Positions 8,505 through 17,370 of a stretch of 64,000 bases of DNA are shown in pieces; position 1 is the first letter of the stretch; the number at the start of each line of letters is the position of its first letter. The notes under the pieces are model-generated. The model did no database searches. It worked only from the letters and a program-made list of their open reading frames with translations, and was not told where the DNA came from. The DNA is from an uncultured Prevotellaceae bacterium. Its GTDB lineage: Bacteria > Bacteroidota > Bacteroidia > Bacteroidales > Muribaculaceae. Location of the stretch: contig ONQS01000002.1 in NCBI GenBank assembly GCA_900320055.1, positions 62,001-126,000 on the forward strand. The letters run 5' to 3'. The position numbers and the translations under genes are program-made.

Positions 8505-10247
8505 CTAGTCATTGTCAACTGGCTGATGCAATATCACATCGATAACGGCATTGACATCGGCAATGTTGACCTCACCGTCGCCATTGACGTCCATGGCAGG
8601 CCCACCGGCACCCGTCAGGATGCCATCGATCAGGCTCTGGACATCGGCGATATTGACCTCGCCATCGCCGTTGACGTCTCCCGTGAGCGGCGCGGCGCGC
8701 ATATACCAGAAACCGGCCTGCAGGACCGATTCATCGACCTGCATGGCGGTGATGGGCTTGTTCATGTAGCCGCCCGTATAGACAGTGGCTGCCGGCACGG
8801 AATAGTTGGTGAGGGAGTCGAGTTCACCCATGGGCCACGGGTCGGTCGAGTTGGTACCGCCCGAGAGGCGTCCGTCGGCAGGTATCAGGGTCATGCGCTG
8901 ATGGCTGGACACGTTGTTGGGCGTGTTGTTATACCAGATATCGGCGTCATAATCGACATGTATCACCAACAGGCCCTGACCTGGCAAAAATTCGTCCCAC
9001 CCGGTCTTGGTGCGATACTCAATCAGGTAGTACTCGTCGGGGTTGGCATCGTTAGTGACCTTGACAGCGGTGCCGTCGTCACTATTTAGGGGCGACAGGG
9101 TGTAATGCGTGTTCTCGACGGGATCGATCAGGTCCATCCAGCCCATGAAGTGGCGCTCATAGGACGTGTAGCCCGCGGGGCGGTGTCCGCCATTGAGGTA
9201 GCACCCATAGTCCATGATGTCCCACGTGTTCATGCCATAGCAGTAAGCGCCATTGGTCGCATAGAAGTCGGGCAAGCCCAGGCAGTGACCGAACTCGTGG
9301 CAGAAGGTGCCCACGCCATCGATGGTGGTGCTGTAGTCACCACCGCCTTCCAACTCGTTGAACACGGCATAGCGGTCGATGGTCACGCCGTCGAGGTCAA
9401 ATGGCCCGGTGACACTGCAGCCCCAGTCATAGGACTCCTGCATATCCCACTGGCAGGGCCACACACTCTCGGGCACCAGGCTATAGGCCTGCGCCTCGCC
9501 CACGCCGGCATAGAGCACGACCACGACATCGACCACGCCGTCGCCATCGTTGTCATATTGCGAAAAATCCACCTCATCGTCCATGCCGATGCAGGCGTCA
9601 TAGATCATTGTGCCTAAGCGCATATCCACCTCGGTGCCATGGACACGGGTGTTGGCGCCATAGTAGCCCCGCGACTCTGGCAGAAGCACGGGTCCCAAGA
9701 TGTCGAACTGAGGGGTGAACTGCCCGCGGGACTGCGACTCGAAGTAGTGCAGGCAACTGTACTCCATCTGGTTGAACTGGTCCTCAAAGACAGGCACAGG
9801 GTCGGCGCTCAGAAACTTCACGTCGCTGTAATTGGCCAGAATAATGGGGATGCGGGGCGAGCCCACGGTGGGCACCTGGGGGTTGGTGTTCTCGGATTCG
9901 CGCTTGGGCGTGCGCCGCGGGGCAGCATCCTGTGTCATCTGCTCACGATAGGCGACGACAAAGGCCTGCTCCTCGATGCCACGATCGGCCCTATCATGGG
10001 CGATGACATTGCTCAGGCTGCCACCTGCCACATAGCAGTAGTCGCCCCGATCGTCGCGTGCCACCATCAAGCCATCGGTGGTCACCATCGAGCGGTGCAA
10101 CTCGCCGCCTTGCATCACCAGGGTCACTGTCGACCCATCGCTCTGCCTGTGCGTAAAGGGCACCGGCTTGGCGGGAACGGCCGTCATGATGCCATGGGCC
10201 ATCGCCACGGTCAGTATCGCCGCAGCCAGTCGTTGAAACCTTGCCAT
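8505..10247 (-). CDS. Secreted M6-family (immune inhibitor A-like) zinc metalloprotease with dockerin-like tail
   Basis: The protein has 580 residues with a signal peptide ending near residue 26. The M6 zinc site is HEFGHCLGLPD: His317, Glu318, His321 and Asp327, followed by the usual MDYG-type Met-turn (NTWDIMDYGCYLNG). An N-terminal region of about 110 residues ending in an Arg/Lys-rich stretch (PRRTPKRESE) may be a propeptide. Near residues 232-240 is a DNDGDGVVDVVV calcium-binding loop typical of M6 proteins. The last 58 residues (523-580) are two dockerin-like repeats, GDVNGDGEVNIADVQSLID and DVNGDGEVNIADVNAVID. The gene lies 2 bp after a DUF3828 lipoprotein gene and 45 bp before the C10 protease gene, all on the minus strand. 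M6 enzymes are extracellular endopeptidases; the substrate here cannot be told. Confidence 0.9.
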   Translation of the reverse strand: MARFQRLAAAILTVAMAHGIMTAVPAKPVPFTHRQSDGSTVTLVMQGGELHRSMVTTDGLMVARDDRGDYCYVAGGSLSNVIAHDRADRGIEEQAFVVAYREQMTQDAAPRRTPKRESENTNPQVPTVGSPRIPIILANYSDVKFLSADPVPVFEDQFNQMEYSCLHYFESQSRGQFTPQFDILGPVLLPESRGYYGANTRVHGTEVDMRLGTMIYDACIGMDDEVDFSQYDNDGDGVVDVVVVLYAGVGEAQAYSLVPESVWPCQWDMQESYDWGCSVTGPFDLDGVTIDRYAVFNELEGGGDYSTTIDGVGTFCHEFGHCLGLPDFYATNGAYCYGMNTWDIMDYGCYLNGGHRPAGYTSYERHFMGWMDLIDPVENTHYTLSPLNSDDGTAVKVTNDANPDEYYLIEYRTKTGWDEFLPGQGLLVIHVDYDADIWYNNTPNNVSSHQRMTLIPADGRLSGGTNSTDPWPMGELDSLTNYSVPAATVYTGGYMNKPITAMQVDESVLQAGFWYMRAAPLTGDVNGDGEVNIADVQSLIDGILTGAGGPAMDVNGDGEVNIADVNAVIDVILHQPVDND

Positions 10248-10249
10248 TA

Positions 10250-10846
10250 TTACTTATCGGATTGTTGGCGCTGTTCGGTCACATAGCGCTTCATGGCCTT
10301 CTTTAAGTCCAAGTCACTATCCGCAGCCTGAAAATTGTCGATCTTCCACACGCCGTCTTCGTTAACCAGCATCACAGCCACAGGCTGCACCGTGTCGAGA
10401 TTATGCAGATTGAACTGCACAGCGGCCTCATCGCTGGTGCTTGCCAGCACCTGGATGTCGCTGATCGACAGGTTGTGCCAGTCTTGGCCCATGATCCAGT
10501 AGTCGGCCTCCCAGAATCCCAGTTCGCCCTGATGGTACAGGCTATCGATCTGGTCGATCTCATGCACGAGGTTGTTCCACTCCTGGCTGCAATAGTTGGC
10601 GCACAAAGCCTGCTGGCGCTCATTGGCGTCCTGCATGTCGGGCTTATCCTGGTTGCGCAACGAGTCCATCTGGTTGTATAACCCGAACACATCGTCATAG
10701 ATCTCTTGTACGCGCTGGGCCACTTGCTCGTTGACAGATGGCTCATTCACTGCGGTTTGTGTCTCTGCCGACACTCCCGATCCAGCCTGCTGCGTGCAAC
10801 TCCATGCCAGAGCCGCAACCGCTACCAAATAGATCAATTTTCTCAT
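10250..10846 (-). CDS. DUF3828-like lipoprotein
   Basis: The product has 198 residues. The N-terminus MRKLIYLVAVAALAWSC is a lipoprotein signal with the acylated Cys at 17. The rest fits the DUF3828/NTF2-like pattern: helical first half, QDWHNLSISDIQVLAS strand segment, and an ending VNEDGVWKIDNF. Such domains bind small ligands or act as accessory folds; no activity is known. It is the first gene of an operon with two secreted proteases (2-bp and 45-bp gaps), so a role as chaperone, inhibitor or surface partner of the proteases is possible (inference). Its promoter lies in the palindromic region at 10876-10905. Confidence 0.65.
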   Translation of the reverse strand: MRKLIYLVAVAALAWSCTQQAGSGVSAETQTAVNEPSVNEQVAQRVQEIYDDVFGLYNQMDSLRNQDKPDMQDANERQQALCANYCSQEWNNLVHEIDQIDSLYHQGELGFWEADYWIMGQDWHNLSISDIQVLASTSDEAAVQFNLHNLDTVQPVAVMLVNEDGVWKIDNFQAADSDLDLKKAMKRYVTEQRQQSDK

Positions 10847-10871
10847 CTTCTAACGCTTGATTTTCAGAAAT

Positions 10872-10904
10872 TTTGGCAAAGGTAAGCATTTTTCCTTACC
10901 TTTG
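10872..10904 (+). promoter_or_regulatory. Bacteroidetes-type promoter for the lysO pair
   Basis: A TTTGG element at 10872-10876 is followed after about 20 nt by TACCTTTG at 10897-10904. The first ATG lies at 10912, so the mRNA would be nearly leaderless. Confidence 0.75.
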
Positions 10905-10905
10905 C
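10876..10905. promoter_or_regulatory. Perfect inverted repeat with -7 boxes facing both ways
   Basis: GCAAAGGTAAG at 10876-10886 is repeated in reverse as CTTACCTTTGC at 10895-10905, with an 8-nt spacer. Each arm contains a TACCTTTG box, one for lysO (+) and one for the protease operon (-). I see no good TTTG element for the minus direction. Confidence 0.65.
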
Positions 10906-10911
10906 AGTTGG

Positions 10912-11190
10912 ATGTTGAAAATTGTTGCAATAATGTTGAGCGGAATGGCTGTCGGCTACCTGCTGAGAGGCAAGCGGCTAGCCTATGTGGGCACGGCAGT
11001 GACCGTACTCATCTGGACCCTGCTGTTCGTGCTCGGTGTGGAGGCTGGTTCCAATCCACAGGTGATCCATGGCATCAGCGATCTGGGCCTGGAAGCCCTG
11101 TGGTTATCGCTGGCAGGCATCGCCGGCACGCTGCTGCTATCGTGGGCGCTGTGGCAATGGATCAAGCGCGGAAAGGAGGGAGACCGATGA
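10912..11190 (+). CDS. lysO: LysO-type lysine exporter, N-terminal part (separate gene)
   Basis: The product from ATG 10912 (MLKIVAIMLSGMAVGYLLRG) has 92 residues and three hydrophobic segments. It corresponds to the N-terminal third of E. coli LysO (YbjE), an inner-membrane exporter of L-lysine. The 10912 start is preferred to in-frame codons upstream because the -7 box ends at 10904. The stop codon overlaps the start of the second part in an ATGA arrangement (11187-11190), so the two chains are translated together and probably form one transporter. I recall the same split in other Bacteroidales, so it is not a frameshift. Confidence 0.75.
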   Translation: MLKIVAIMLSGMAVGYLLRGKRLAYVGTAVTVLIWTLLFVLGVEAGSNPQVIHGISDLGLEALWLSLAGIAGTLLLSWALWQWIKRGKEGDR

Positions 11191-11789
11191 GGGGCAGTCT
11201 GATCATCGTGGGCTTCTTTGTGCTGGGTATCGTGTGCGGCGTGATGCACTGGCTGCCCGACCTGAACGCATGGGGCAATGTGAGTTTCTGGACACTGTGC
11301 GCGCTACTCTTCTGCGTGGGAGTGACCGTGGGCAACAACACGGCGCTGCTCAAGAGTTTCCGCCAATTGGACCCGCGGCTGATGCTGCTGCCCCTGATGA
11401 CCATCGTAGGCACCCTGTCGGCGACGGCTATCGCGGCGATGGCTCTGCCGGGCCGCAGCCTGACGGATTGCCTGGCGGTGGGCTCGGGCTTTGGCTATTA
11501 CTCGCTGTCGAGCATCCTGATCACGCAATATAGTGGTCCCGAATTGGGCACGGTTGCTCTGCTGGCCAACATCATTCGCGAGGTCATCACCCTGCTGGGC
11601 GCGCCCCTGATGGTGAAATTCTTCGGGCCGTTGGCGCCCATCTCGTCGGGCGGCGCCACCACCATGGACACCACCCTGCCCATCATCACCCGATGCAGCG
11701 GACAGGACTTTGTGATCGTGTCGCTGTTCCATGGGTTTCTGGTGGATTTCTCGGTGCCGTTTCTGGTGACGTTCTTCTCGACGGTCTAG
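11187..11789 (+). CDS. lysO: LysO-type lysine exporter, C-terminal part
   Basis: The product has 200 residues with five to six hydrophobic segments and carries the family motifs GSGFGYYSLSSILI and SSGGATTMDTTLPII, in which a conserved Asp is needed for transport. It completes the LysO (DUF340) exporter begun by the preceding gene, with which it overlaps by 4 bp. The frame is open further upstream, but the ATG at 11187 fits the overlap and the family N-terminus. The downstream gene is convergent and I see no clear hairpin between them. Confidence 0.8.
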   Translation: MRGSLIIVGFFVLGIVCGVMHWLPDLNAWGNVSFWTLCALLFCVGVTVGNNTALLKSFRQLDPRLMLLPLMTIVGTLSATAIAAMALPGRSLTDCLAVGSGFGYYSLSSILITQYSGPELGTVALLANIIREVITLLGAPLMVKFFGPLAPISSGGATTMDTTLPIITRCSGQDFVIVSLFHGFLVDFSVPFLVTFFSTV

Positions 11790-11790
11790 G

Positions 11791-11821
11791 GGATGGACGG
11801 AGTGGACGGGATGGACGGTGC
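11791..11821. repeat. Short degenerate decamer repeat
   Basis: Three copies of a TGGACGG core at 10-nt spacing (GGATGGACGG, AGTGGACGGG, ATGGACGGTG) fill the gap between the convergent lysO and mtgA genes. Confidence 0.5.
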
Positions 11822-11827
11822 TATTTA

Positions 11828-12520
11828 TTAGTTGGCGCAGGCGTCGCGGGGGAATTGGTCGATCTGGCTCATGCGCTTCTTGATGGTGTTGTGCATCTTG
11901 CGCATCTTGGCACTGGGGTGACCGCTGTCGCGCTCGAGCGGATTGGGCAGCGACACGGCAATGTAAGCACTCTGTGATTTGGTCAGTCTGTCGGGCGTGG
12001 TGCCGAAGTTGATGCGCGCCACCGCGTCGGCGCCATAGATGCCGCGCCCCATCTCGATGGAGTTGAGATATACTTCCATGATGCGCTCCTTACCCCATAT
12101 CTTCTCGATCAGAAAGGTAAAATAGGCTTCCAAGCCCTTGCGCAGCCATGAGCGGTGCTGCCACAGAAAGACGTTGCGTGCCGTCTGCTGACTGATGGTG
12201 CTGGCGCCACGCTGGCGTTTGCCCTTCTGCGCCTCGATCTGGGCCTTCTGTATCTGCTCCAGGTCAAAGCCGCTGTGCTTTAGGAACAGGTTGTCCTCGC
12301 TGGCCATCACGGCTTGGGGCAGATTGTGGCTGATACGCTCCAGGGGCACCCAGTGGTGATTGATCTGCGGCGTATCGCCATCGATCACCGCCTCGACACA
12401 GCGTATGAGCATCAGGGGCGTCACATACACGGGGATATACTTGAAGATGACCACGGCCAGAATGGTCGAGGTGAAAAAGAAGATGAGTATGTTGCGCAAC
12501 CAGCGGGTGAGGGTTTTCAT
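11828..12520 (-). CDS. mtgA: Monofunctional peptidoglycan glycosyltransferase
   Basis: The 230-residue protein is a family GT51 enzyme that polymerises lipid II into glycan strands at the outer face of the inner membrane. It has one N-terminal membrane anchor (about 10-29) and no transpeptidase domain. Family motifs are present: ASEDNLFLKHSGF with catalytic Glu75, RGASTISQQTARN (104-116) and KERIMEVYLNSIEMG (144-158). The length is that of MtgA proteins. It lies 5 bp after a Fur-family gene and is the last gene of a six-gene minus-strand run. Confidence 0.92.
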   Translation of the reverse strand: MKTLTRWLRNILIFFFTSTILAVVIFKYIPVYVTPLMLIRCVEAVIDGDTPQINHHWVPLERISHNLPQAVMASEDNLFLKHSGFDLEQIQKAQIEAQKGKRQRGASTISQQTARNVFLWQHRSWLRKGLEAYFTFLIEKIWGKERIMEVYLNSIEMGRGIYGADAVARINFGTTPDRLTKSQSAYIAVSLPNPLERDSGHPSAKMRKMHNTIKKRMSQIDQFPRDACAN

Positions 12521-12525
12521 CTGAG

Positions 12526-12975
12526 TTATCCGTTTTTAGTTGTTTGAGCGCAATCGGGGCATAAGCCCTTGAGCACGTAGTTGATGCTGTGTACCTGGAA
12601 GTTGCCCGGCAGGGAGACCAGGGGCACCTGGGTCGTCTGCAGGCAGAAGGTGCGGCCGCACTTCTCGCAATTGAAGTGGGCGTGCATGTGGTCGATGGTG
12701 CCGTCGTCCTCGCCACAATGGCAGTCGGGACTGCACACGGCATACTTGAACATGCCCGTGCCGTCGTCGATGGCATGGATGAGGTGATGTGTCAAGAACA
12801 AGGTGATGGTGCGGTAGATGGTGGATTTGTCCACGGTCTCCAACTCATCCTCCAGGCTCTGCAGCGAGAAGGCATCGTCATGTTCCATCATGGTGCGTAG
12901 CAGCAGGATGCGCATAGCCGTGGGCTTGACGCCGTGCTGTTCCAGCCGAGTGATATATTTGCTCTCGTCCTTCAT
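12526..12975 (-). CDS. Fur-family transcriptional regulator
   Basis: The 149-residue protein has the winged-helix DNA-binding domain of Fur proteins (HGVKPTAMRILLL near 14-27; recognition helix around DKSTIYRTI, 49-57) and a C-terminal dimer domain with the structural zinc site formed by CEKC (103-106) and CPDC (139-142). HMHAHFNC supplies the His residues of the regulatory site. An extra cysteine-rich stretch, CSPDCHCGED (81-90), is unusual. It could sense iron, zinc or peroxide; the sequence does not decide. It follows a susD gene by 34 bp and precedes mtgA by 5 bp. Confidence 0.88.
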   Translation of the reverse strand: MKDESKYITRLEQHGVKPTAMRILLLRTMMEHDDAFSLQSLEDELETVDKSTIYRTITLFLTHHLIHAIDDGTGMFKYAVCSPDCHCGEDDGTIDHMHAHFNCEKCGRTFCLQTTQVPLVSLPGNFQVHSINYVLKGLCPDCAQTTKNG

Positions 12976-13009
12976 GATTCTGGTTCTAACTCATTCAATC
13001 TGTCATTGC

Positions 13010-14659
13010 TTAATATCCTGGATTCTGCTCGCTGCCGCAAGCGGTGAGTGTCTCGCCAGGAATCGGGAACACCAGCGTGTAGCCCTTGACGTCTGCCTCG
13101 AGTTGCGGGCGATCGGTGTAGGAACGCGTAAACTGCCCGTATCGTATCAAGTCGTTGCGGCGCCATCCCTCCCAAGCCAGTTCGAGCATACGCTCCTCAA
13201 GCACAAGGTCGAGTGTGGCTGTGCGCGGCTCCATGTGGGCACGGTCCCTGACGCGGTTGAGCAATCCGTCGGCCTCGGCACCCGGGCGGCCGTCACGCAG
13301 CAGGGCCTCGCAGTGCATGAGCAGCACGTCGGCCAAGCGAAACAGCACCAGGTCGTTGCGGCGCAGTTGGCCGTCGCTCATCGCCGCCAGGTCGATCTCA
13401 TACTTGTGCATACGCGCGCCGGCAGTCTTCTCCCAGGCGGTGTTGGACACATCCAGCGCCACCTGCATCGGGTAATAGACCAGTGGCGAGCCATCGTCGA
13501 GTGTCACTGGAGTGAACGACTTCTCGGCATATACCTCATCGACATAGTAGGTGAGCCCCAAGCGGTAATCGACATCGTCGGTGCCATAGCCAAAGGTCCG
13601 CATGGCCTCGATGGTGGCACATGGCCCGTTCTCGCCATTCAGCCCCAGGGCCGCGGCATGATTGTAGTGCAGCGATCGGAACTGCTGGGTGAAGCGGTTG
13701 GAGTAGTTGTAGATATCCATCGGGATGGTGAATATCAGTTCGGGCGACTCCTCATTGCTGATGCTGAAGTTATCGGCAAAGTCGTCGGCCAGCACATAGC
13801 CCGAAGCCTCGATCTTGCCGCAATAGGTCTCAACGGCCTGCCACGTGTTGAGGCGCTCGCCGTCAACCGGCCACATCATGGCAGCGCCATCGGGATGCTC
13901 GCCATCGGTCCAGTCATCGTCGGCATAGACCTCGGCATTGAGCAGCACCTTGGCCAGCAGGAACTGCACCACGGGGCGTGTCACGCGGCCATAATACTCA
14001 CCCAGTTGGGAACTGCGCTCGTTGGTCAGATCATACTCCACGTCCTGCAACTCGCTCACGATGTGCTTGAAGGTGACCGAGCGTGGCTGCAACTGGATAT
14101 CCTGCACTGCAGGGTTGGACGATGTGAACAGCGGCACTCGGCCATACAGGTCCATCGCATAGAAGAGGAACATCGCCCGCAGGGCACGAGCCTCGGCCTT
14201 CAAGAGGGTCACATCTTCGGTGGGATGAGCCGCAGCATACTCGCCGATGCGCTCTAGCGCACGGTTGCAGGCCAGCACTTCCTTGAACAGGTAATTCCAG
14301 GTGTCGCCCGTAAAGTCCACGTTGCCAAACCGATGCAGAAACAGATTCTGCCAGATGCCGCCGTCATACCAGTCGGCCCCACGCGTGGGGATGATGGCCT
14401 CGTCGGTGCTGAAGGTGTTCAAGTCCCACACGCCGCGTGCCGTGCCTTGCAATCCCTGTGAGTCGCTGCTGCCGCCGATGTTGCGATAGATGGCGCCCAA
14501 GGCATTCAAGCGCAAGTCGCTGAGCGTGCTGTAGGCCTCGTCGGCCGGCAGGCGGTCGGTAGGATCGTCCTCGAGAAACTTGTCACACGCCCCCAGCAGC
14601 AGAGACAGCGCCAGCAGCAGGCTATAAGATAGGATATGTCGGTTGATCATAATCATCAA
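13010..14659 (-). CDS. SusD/RagB-family outer-membrane nutrient-binding lipoprotein
   Basis: The 549-residue protein has a lipoprotein signal (LALSLLLGAC) followed by the SusD N-terminal pattern DKFLEDDPTDRLPADEAY and the helical TPR-like core. The C-terminal part has the typical LEERMLELAWEGWRRNDLIR segment. SusD proteins cap the paired SusC barrel and bind glycan or peptide at the cell surface. The susC gene ends 3 bp upstream. Several ATG codons lie at the start (14659, 14656, 14650). No carbohydrate-active enzyme gene lies nearby, so the substrate cannot be guessed. Confidence 0.93.
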   Translation of the reverse strand: MMIMINRHILSYSLLLALSLLLGACDKFLEDDPTDRLPADEAYSTLSDLRLNALGAIYRNIGGSSDSQGLQGTARGVWDLNTFSTDEAIIPTRGADWYDGGIWQNLFLHRFGNVDFTGDTWNYLFKEVLACNRALERIGEYAAAHPTEDVTLLKAEARALRAMFLFYAMDLYGRVPLFTSSNPAVQDIQLQPRSVTFKHIVSELQDVEYDLTNERSSQLGEYYGRVTRPVVQFLLAKVLLNAEVYADDDWTDGEHPDGAAMMWPVDGERLNTWQAVETYCGKIEASGYVLADDFADNFSISNEESPELIFTIPMDIYNYSNRFTQQFRSLHYNHAAALGLNGENGPCATIEAMRTFGYGTDDVDYRLGLTYYVDEVYAEKSFTPVTLDDGSPLVYYPMQVALDVSNTAWEKTAGARMHKYEIDLAAMSDGQLRRNDLVLFRLADVLLMHCEALLRDGRPGAEADGLLNRVRDRAHMEPRTATLDLVLEERMLELAWEGWRRNDLIRYGQFTRSYTDRPQLEADVKGYTLVFPIPGETLTACGSEQNPGY

Positions 14660-14662
14660 TGT

Positions 14663-17368
14663 TTAGAATGTGATGTTAACGCCCAGATAATAGGAACGGG
14701 TCACGGGATAGACATTTTTGTCATCGACACCGAGAGTGGGACCAACCGACGAACTGTTGATCATCGGTGTCAAGCCGGAGTAGCCCGTGATGGTGGCCAG
14801 GTGATCGACGGTGAATGCCAGGCGCAACTTACTGATGACGCGCCTAGCCTGCTCGCCCAGGGGCACATTCCAGCCCAGCGTGAGGTAGTCAATCTCCACA
14901 TAGTCGCCGCGCTCGAGCCAGTAGTCGGTGGCCGTCTGATCCTGGATGTTGCGCTCAGGAGCCGCAGCCAGCACGTTATATCCGGGCAGGCTGTTCATGT
15001 TCATATAGGTCAGTGCCGTGCCGTTATAGATCTTGTGGCCAAAGGCGCCATTGATCTGAATGGCGACATCCCACTGCTTGAACCGGTAATTGATGTTGCT
15101 GCCGAGCAACACCTTGGGCATCGCCTGGCCGCACACGCGGCGGTCCTTACCATTGGCGATGTTGATGTCGCCCGAGCCGTCCAGGTCGGCGATGTCATAC
15201 ACATATCCGCCATTGCCGTCGCTCTTGAGTCCCGTGCAATGCGGCAGATAGAACACGCCCAGCGGCTGCCCCACCATCTGATACACGATGTGGTTGTTGC
15301 CGCCGTGGAAGCCGGCACCGTTCAGGTTCACCAGATCCACCTCGCCCGGGGCCTCCAGCCAGTAGTCCTTATAGTAACCGCTGAGCGAGAGCAACTTGTT
15401 AGACTGACAGGCCACGTTGGCATTGATGTTCAACTCCATATCACGCCTGGCGAGCGGGGTGAAGCCCATGGCCAATTCCACACCGCTGTTGCGCATCGAG
15501 CCCAGATTGTCGAGCAGTTTGTTGTAACTGAAGGGCGGCACTCCCACATTATAGAGGTAGAGCATATCGATGGTCTTGGCCGTATAGAAGTCGATCGAAG
15601 CGATGATGCGGTTGCCCATCAGCGCGGCGCTCAAGCCGGTGTTGAAACTGCGCTTCACTTCCCACTTCAGGTCGGGATTGGCATTGAAGAGGGCATCGAG
15701 CGAGACAGCGAGATTCTGTCCCACGGGGACGACTCCAGCCGGAGTAAGCAGATTCTGGACCCTGTAACTGTCCACACCGCCCAGATTGCCCGCAAGGCCA
15801 TAACCCGCGCTCCACTTCAGGTCATCTAGCCAGTCTACATCACGCAGAAAGGCCTCGTTGGCGATGTTCCACGAGGCAGACAGTGAAGGGAAATAGCCCC
15901 ACTTGTTGCCGTGAGCAAACTTGGACGTGCCATCAGCACGCATGGTGGCCGTGAGCGAATAGCGCTTGCCGAAGTCATAGGACAGGCGCATCATGAACGA
16001 CGCGATCGACGGCGCATTGCGGTAACTGCCCGTGCCATCCCACAGGGTGACCGCACCCGACTGGATGGCGTCGATGCCGATGGCATTGCTCGAGAAGCCC
16101 GTCGTGGTAGTATAGAAACCCTGGTGAATGTCCCGCTCTATCTCCGCCAGGCCCATCACGTTGAGGTGATGCGGCCCCATCGTCTTGTCCCAGGTGAGTG
16201 TGGCGGTACCCAGCCACGACTCGGTCTTGGCACTGCTGCGGTAGCCCTTGCCGCCACTCCAGATGCTCGTGGGCAGGAACTGGGAGGTCTCCACCTCGTT
16301 GTGGCTATAGGCGCCAAACAGCGCCAGCGTCCAGTGGGGCGTGAGGTCAAAGGTGAGTTTGGCATGGGTGCTCAAGTGGGTCGTCTTGCCCTGAGTGCGG
16401 CTGTCCATCAGCGCCATGGGATGATTGATCTGGTTGGCATAGGTGAAGCCATCCCAGCCCCCGCCGCTATTGCGTGCGGTGCCAAAAGTGGGGTTCCACG
16501 CTTGGGCCGAATAGAAGGTCTTCTGCACATCATAGACGGCGGTGAGGTCCTTCTGCACATTGCCAAACATGCCCACCTCGATGGTCAGCAGGTTGCCAAA
16601 CATGCGCTGGTGCATGTTCATGCTGCTGGTGAGGTTGCGCATCCTGTCGTGCAAGATGACGCCCTCGTGGTCCATATAGCCCAGCGACACACGATAGTCC
16701 GACCGATCGCCGCCGCCCATAAAGGCGACATGATGGTCCTGCAGAAAGGCGGTCTGCTGGATGGCCTGCTGCCAATTGGTATCATAGCCCTTGTCGATGA
16801 GCATGTCGCCCACCCCTTTGACACTGGCTCTATAGCCAGCGGCATCGAGCATATTCAGATTCCTGACCACACTGGTAAAGCCCACACTGCCGTTGTAGGT
16901 AACGGTAGCACGGTGAGCGGCGCCCTTCTTAGTCACCACCTCGATCACACCCGAGGCGCCACGCGAGCCATACTGCGCGGTCTCGCTGGCATCCTTGAGC
17001 ACGGTAAAACTCTGGATATCCGACGGATAAATCGACGACAAGGTGTTCAAGTCGCCAAACACGCCATCGATGATGATCAGGGGATCGTTACCGCCGGTGA
17101 CCGACGTCGTGCCACGCACTCGCACGGCATTCATCGCTGCGGCGCCGTTATTACTCTTCTGGATGGTCACACCGGCCACACGGCCATTGATGGCCTCCAG
17201 CGGATTGGTCACCTGCTGCTGGCTCACCTGATCGGCAGTCACCACAGCAGGCGACAAGGCGCGGGTAAGGCTATCGGTCGAGGCGACGCTTTGGGCCAGT
17301 GCGGACAGTGACAGCGCCGTGAGAGCCACGGCGAAAACGGGTCGCAGGGTGAGGCGTATCGGCTTCAT
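14663..17368 (-). CDS. SusC/RagA-family TonB-linked outer-membrane transporter, short form
   Basis: The 901-residue protein has a signal peptide (to about residue 25), a plug domain (ITNPLEAINGRVAGV-type start; PLIIIDGVFGD; DIQSFTVLKDASETAQYGS; GVIEVVTKKG) and a long beta-barrel ending in the terminal aromatic strand YYLGVNITF. It lacks the N-terminal carboxypeptidase-regulatory-like domain that most SusC proteins carry, hence it is shorter than the usual 1000 or more residues. It imports a substrate delivered by SusD using TonB energy. It starts only 2 bp after rsmD and is followed by susD after 3 bp. Confidence 0.93.
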   Translation of the reverse strand: MKPIRLTLRPVFAVALTALSLSALAQSVASTDSLTRALSPAVVTADQVSQQQVTNPLEAINGRVAGVTIQKSNNGAAAMNAVRVRGTTSVTGGNDPLIIIDGVFGDLNTLSSIYPSDIQSFTVLKDASETAQYGSRGASGVIEVVTKKGAAHRATVTYNGSVGFTSVVRNLNMLDAAGYRASVKGVGDMLIDKGYDTNWQQAIQQTAFLQDHHVAFMGGGDRSDYRVSLGYMDHEGVILHDRMRNLTSSMNMHQRMFGNLLTIEVGMFGNVQKDLTAVYDVQKTFYSAQAWNPTFGTARNSGGGWDGFTYANQINHPMALMDSRTQGKTTHLSTHAKLTFDLTPHWTLALFGAYSHNEVETSQFLPTSIWSGGKGYRSSAKTESWLGTATLTWDKTMGPHHLNVMGLAEIERDIHQGFYTTTTGFSSNAIGIDAIQSGAVTLWDGTGSYRNAPSIASFMMRLSYDFGKRYSLTATMRADGTSKFAHGNKWGYFPSLSASWNIANEAFLRDVDWLDDLKWSAGYGLAGNLGGVDSYRVQNLLTPAGVVPVGQNLAVSLDALFNANPDLKWEVKRSFNTGLSAALMGNRIIASIDFYTAKTIDMLYLYNVGVPPFSYNKLLDNLGSMRNSGVELAMGFTPLARRDMELNINANVACQSNKLLSLSGYYKDYWLEAPGEVDLVNLNGAGFHGGNNHIVYQMVGQPLGVFYLPHCTGLKSDGNGGYVYDIADLDGSGDINIANGKDRRVCGQAMPKVLLGSNINYRFKQWDVAIQINGAFGHKIYNGTALTYMNMNSLPGYNVLAAAPERNIQDQTATDYWLERGDYVEIDYLTLGWNVPLGEQARRVISKLRLAFTVDHLATITGYSGLTPMINSSSVGPTLGVDDKNVYPVTRSYYLGVNITF

Positions 17369-17370
17369 GA

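Noticed and set aside
10857-11789. The two LysO genes as one frameshifted gene
   Set aside because: The ATGA overlap and clean ends of both frames show a normal split gene pair.
12818-14257. A 479-codon plus-strand frame opposite susD and fur
   Set aside because: It crosses two well-supported genes on the other strand and has no motif of its own.
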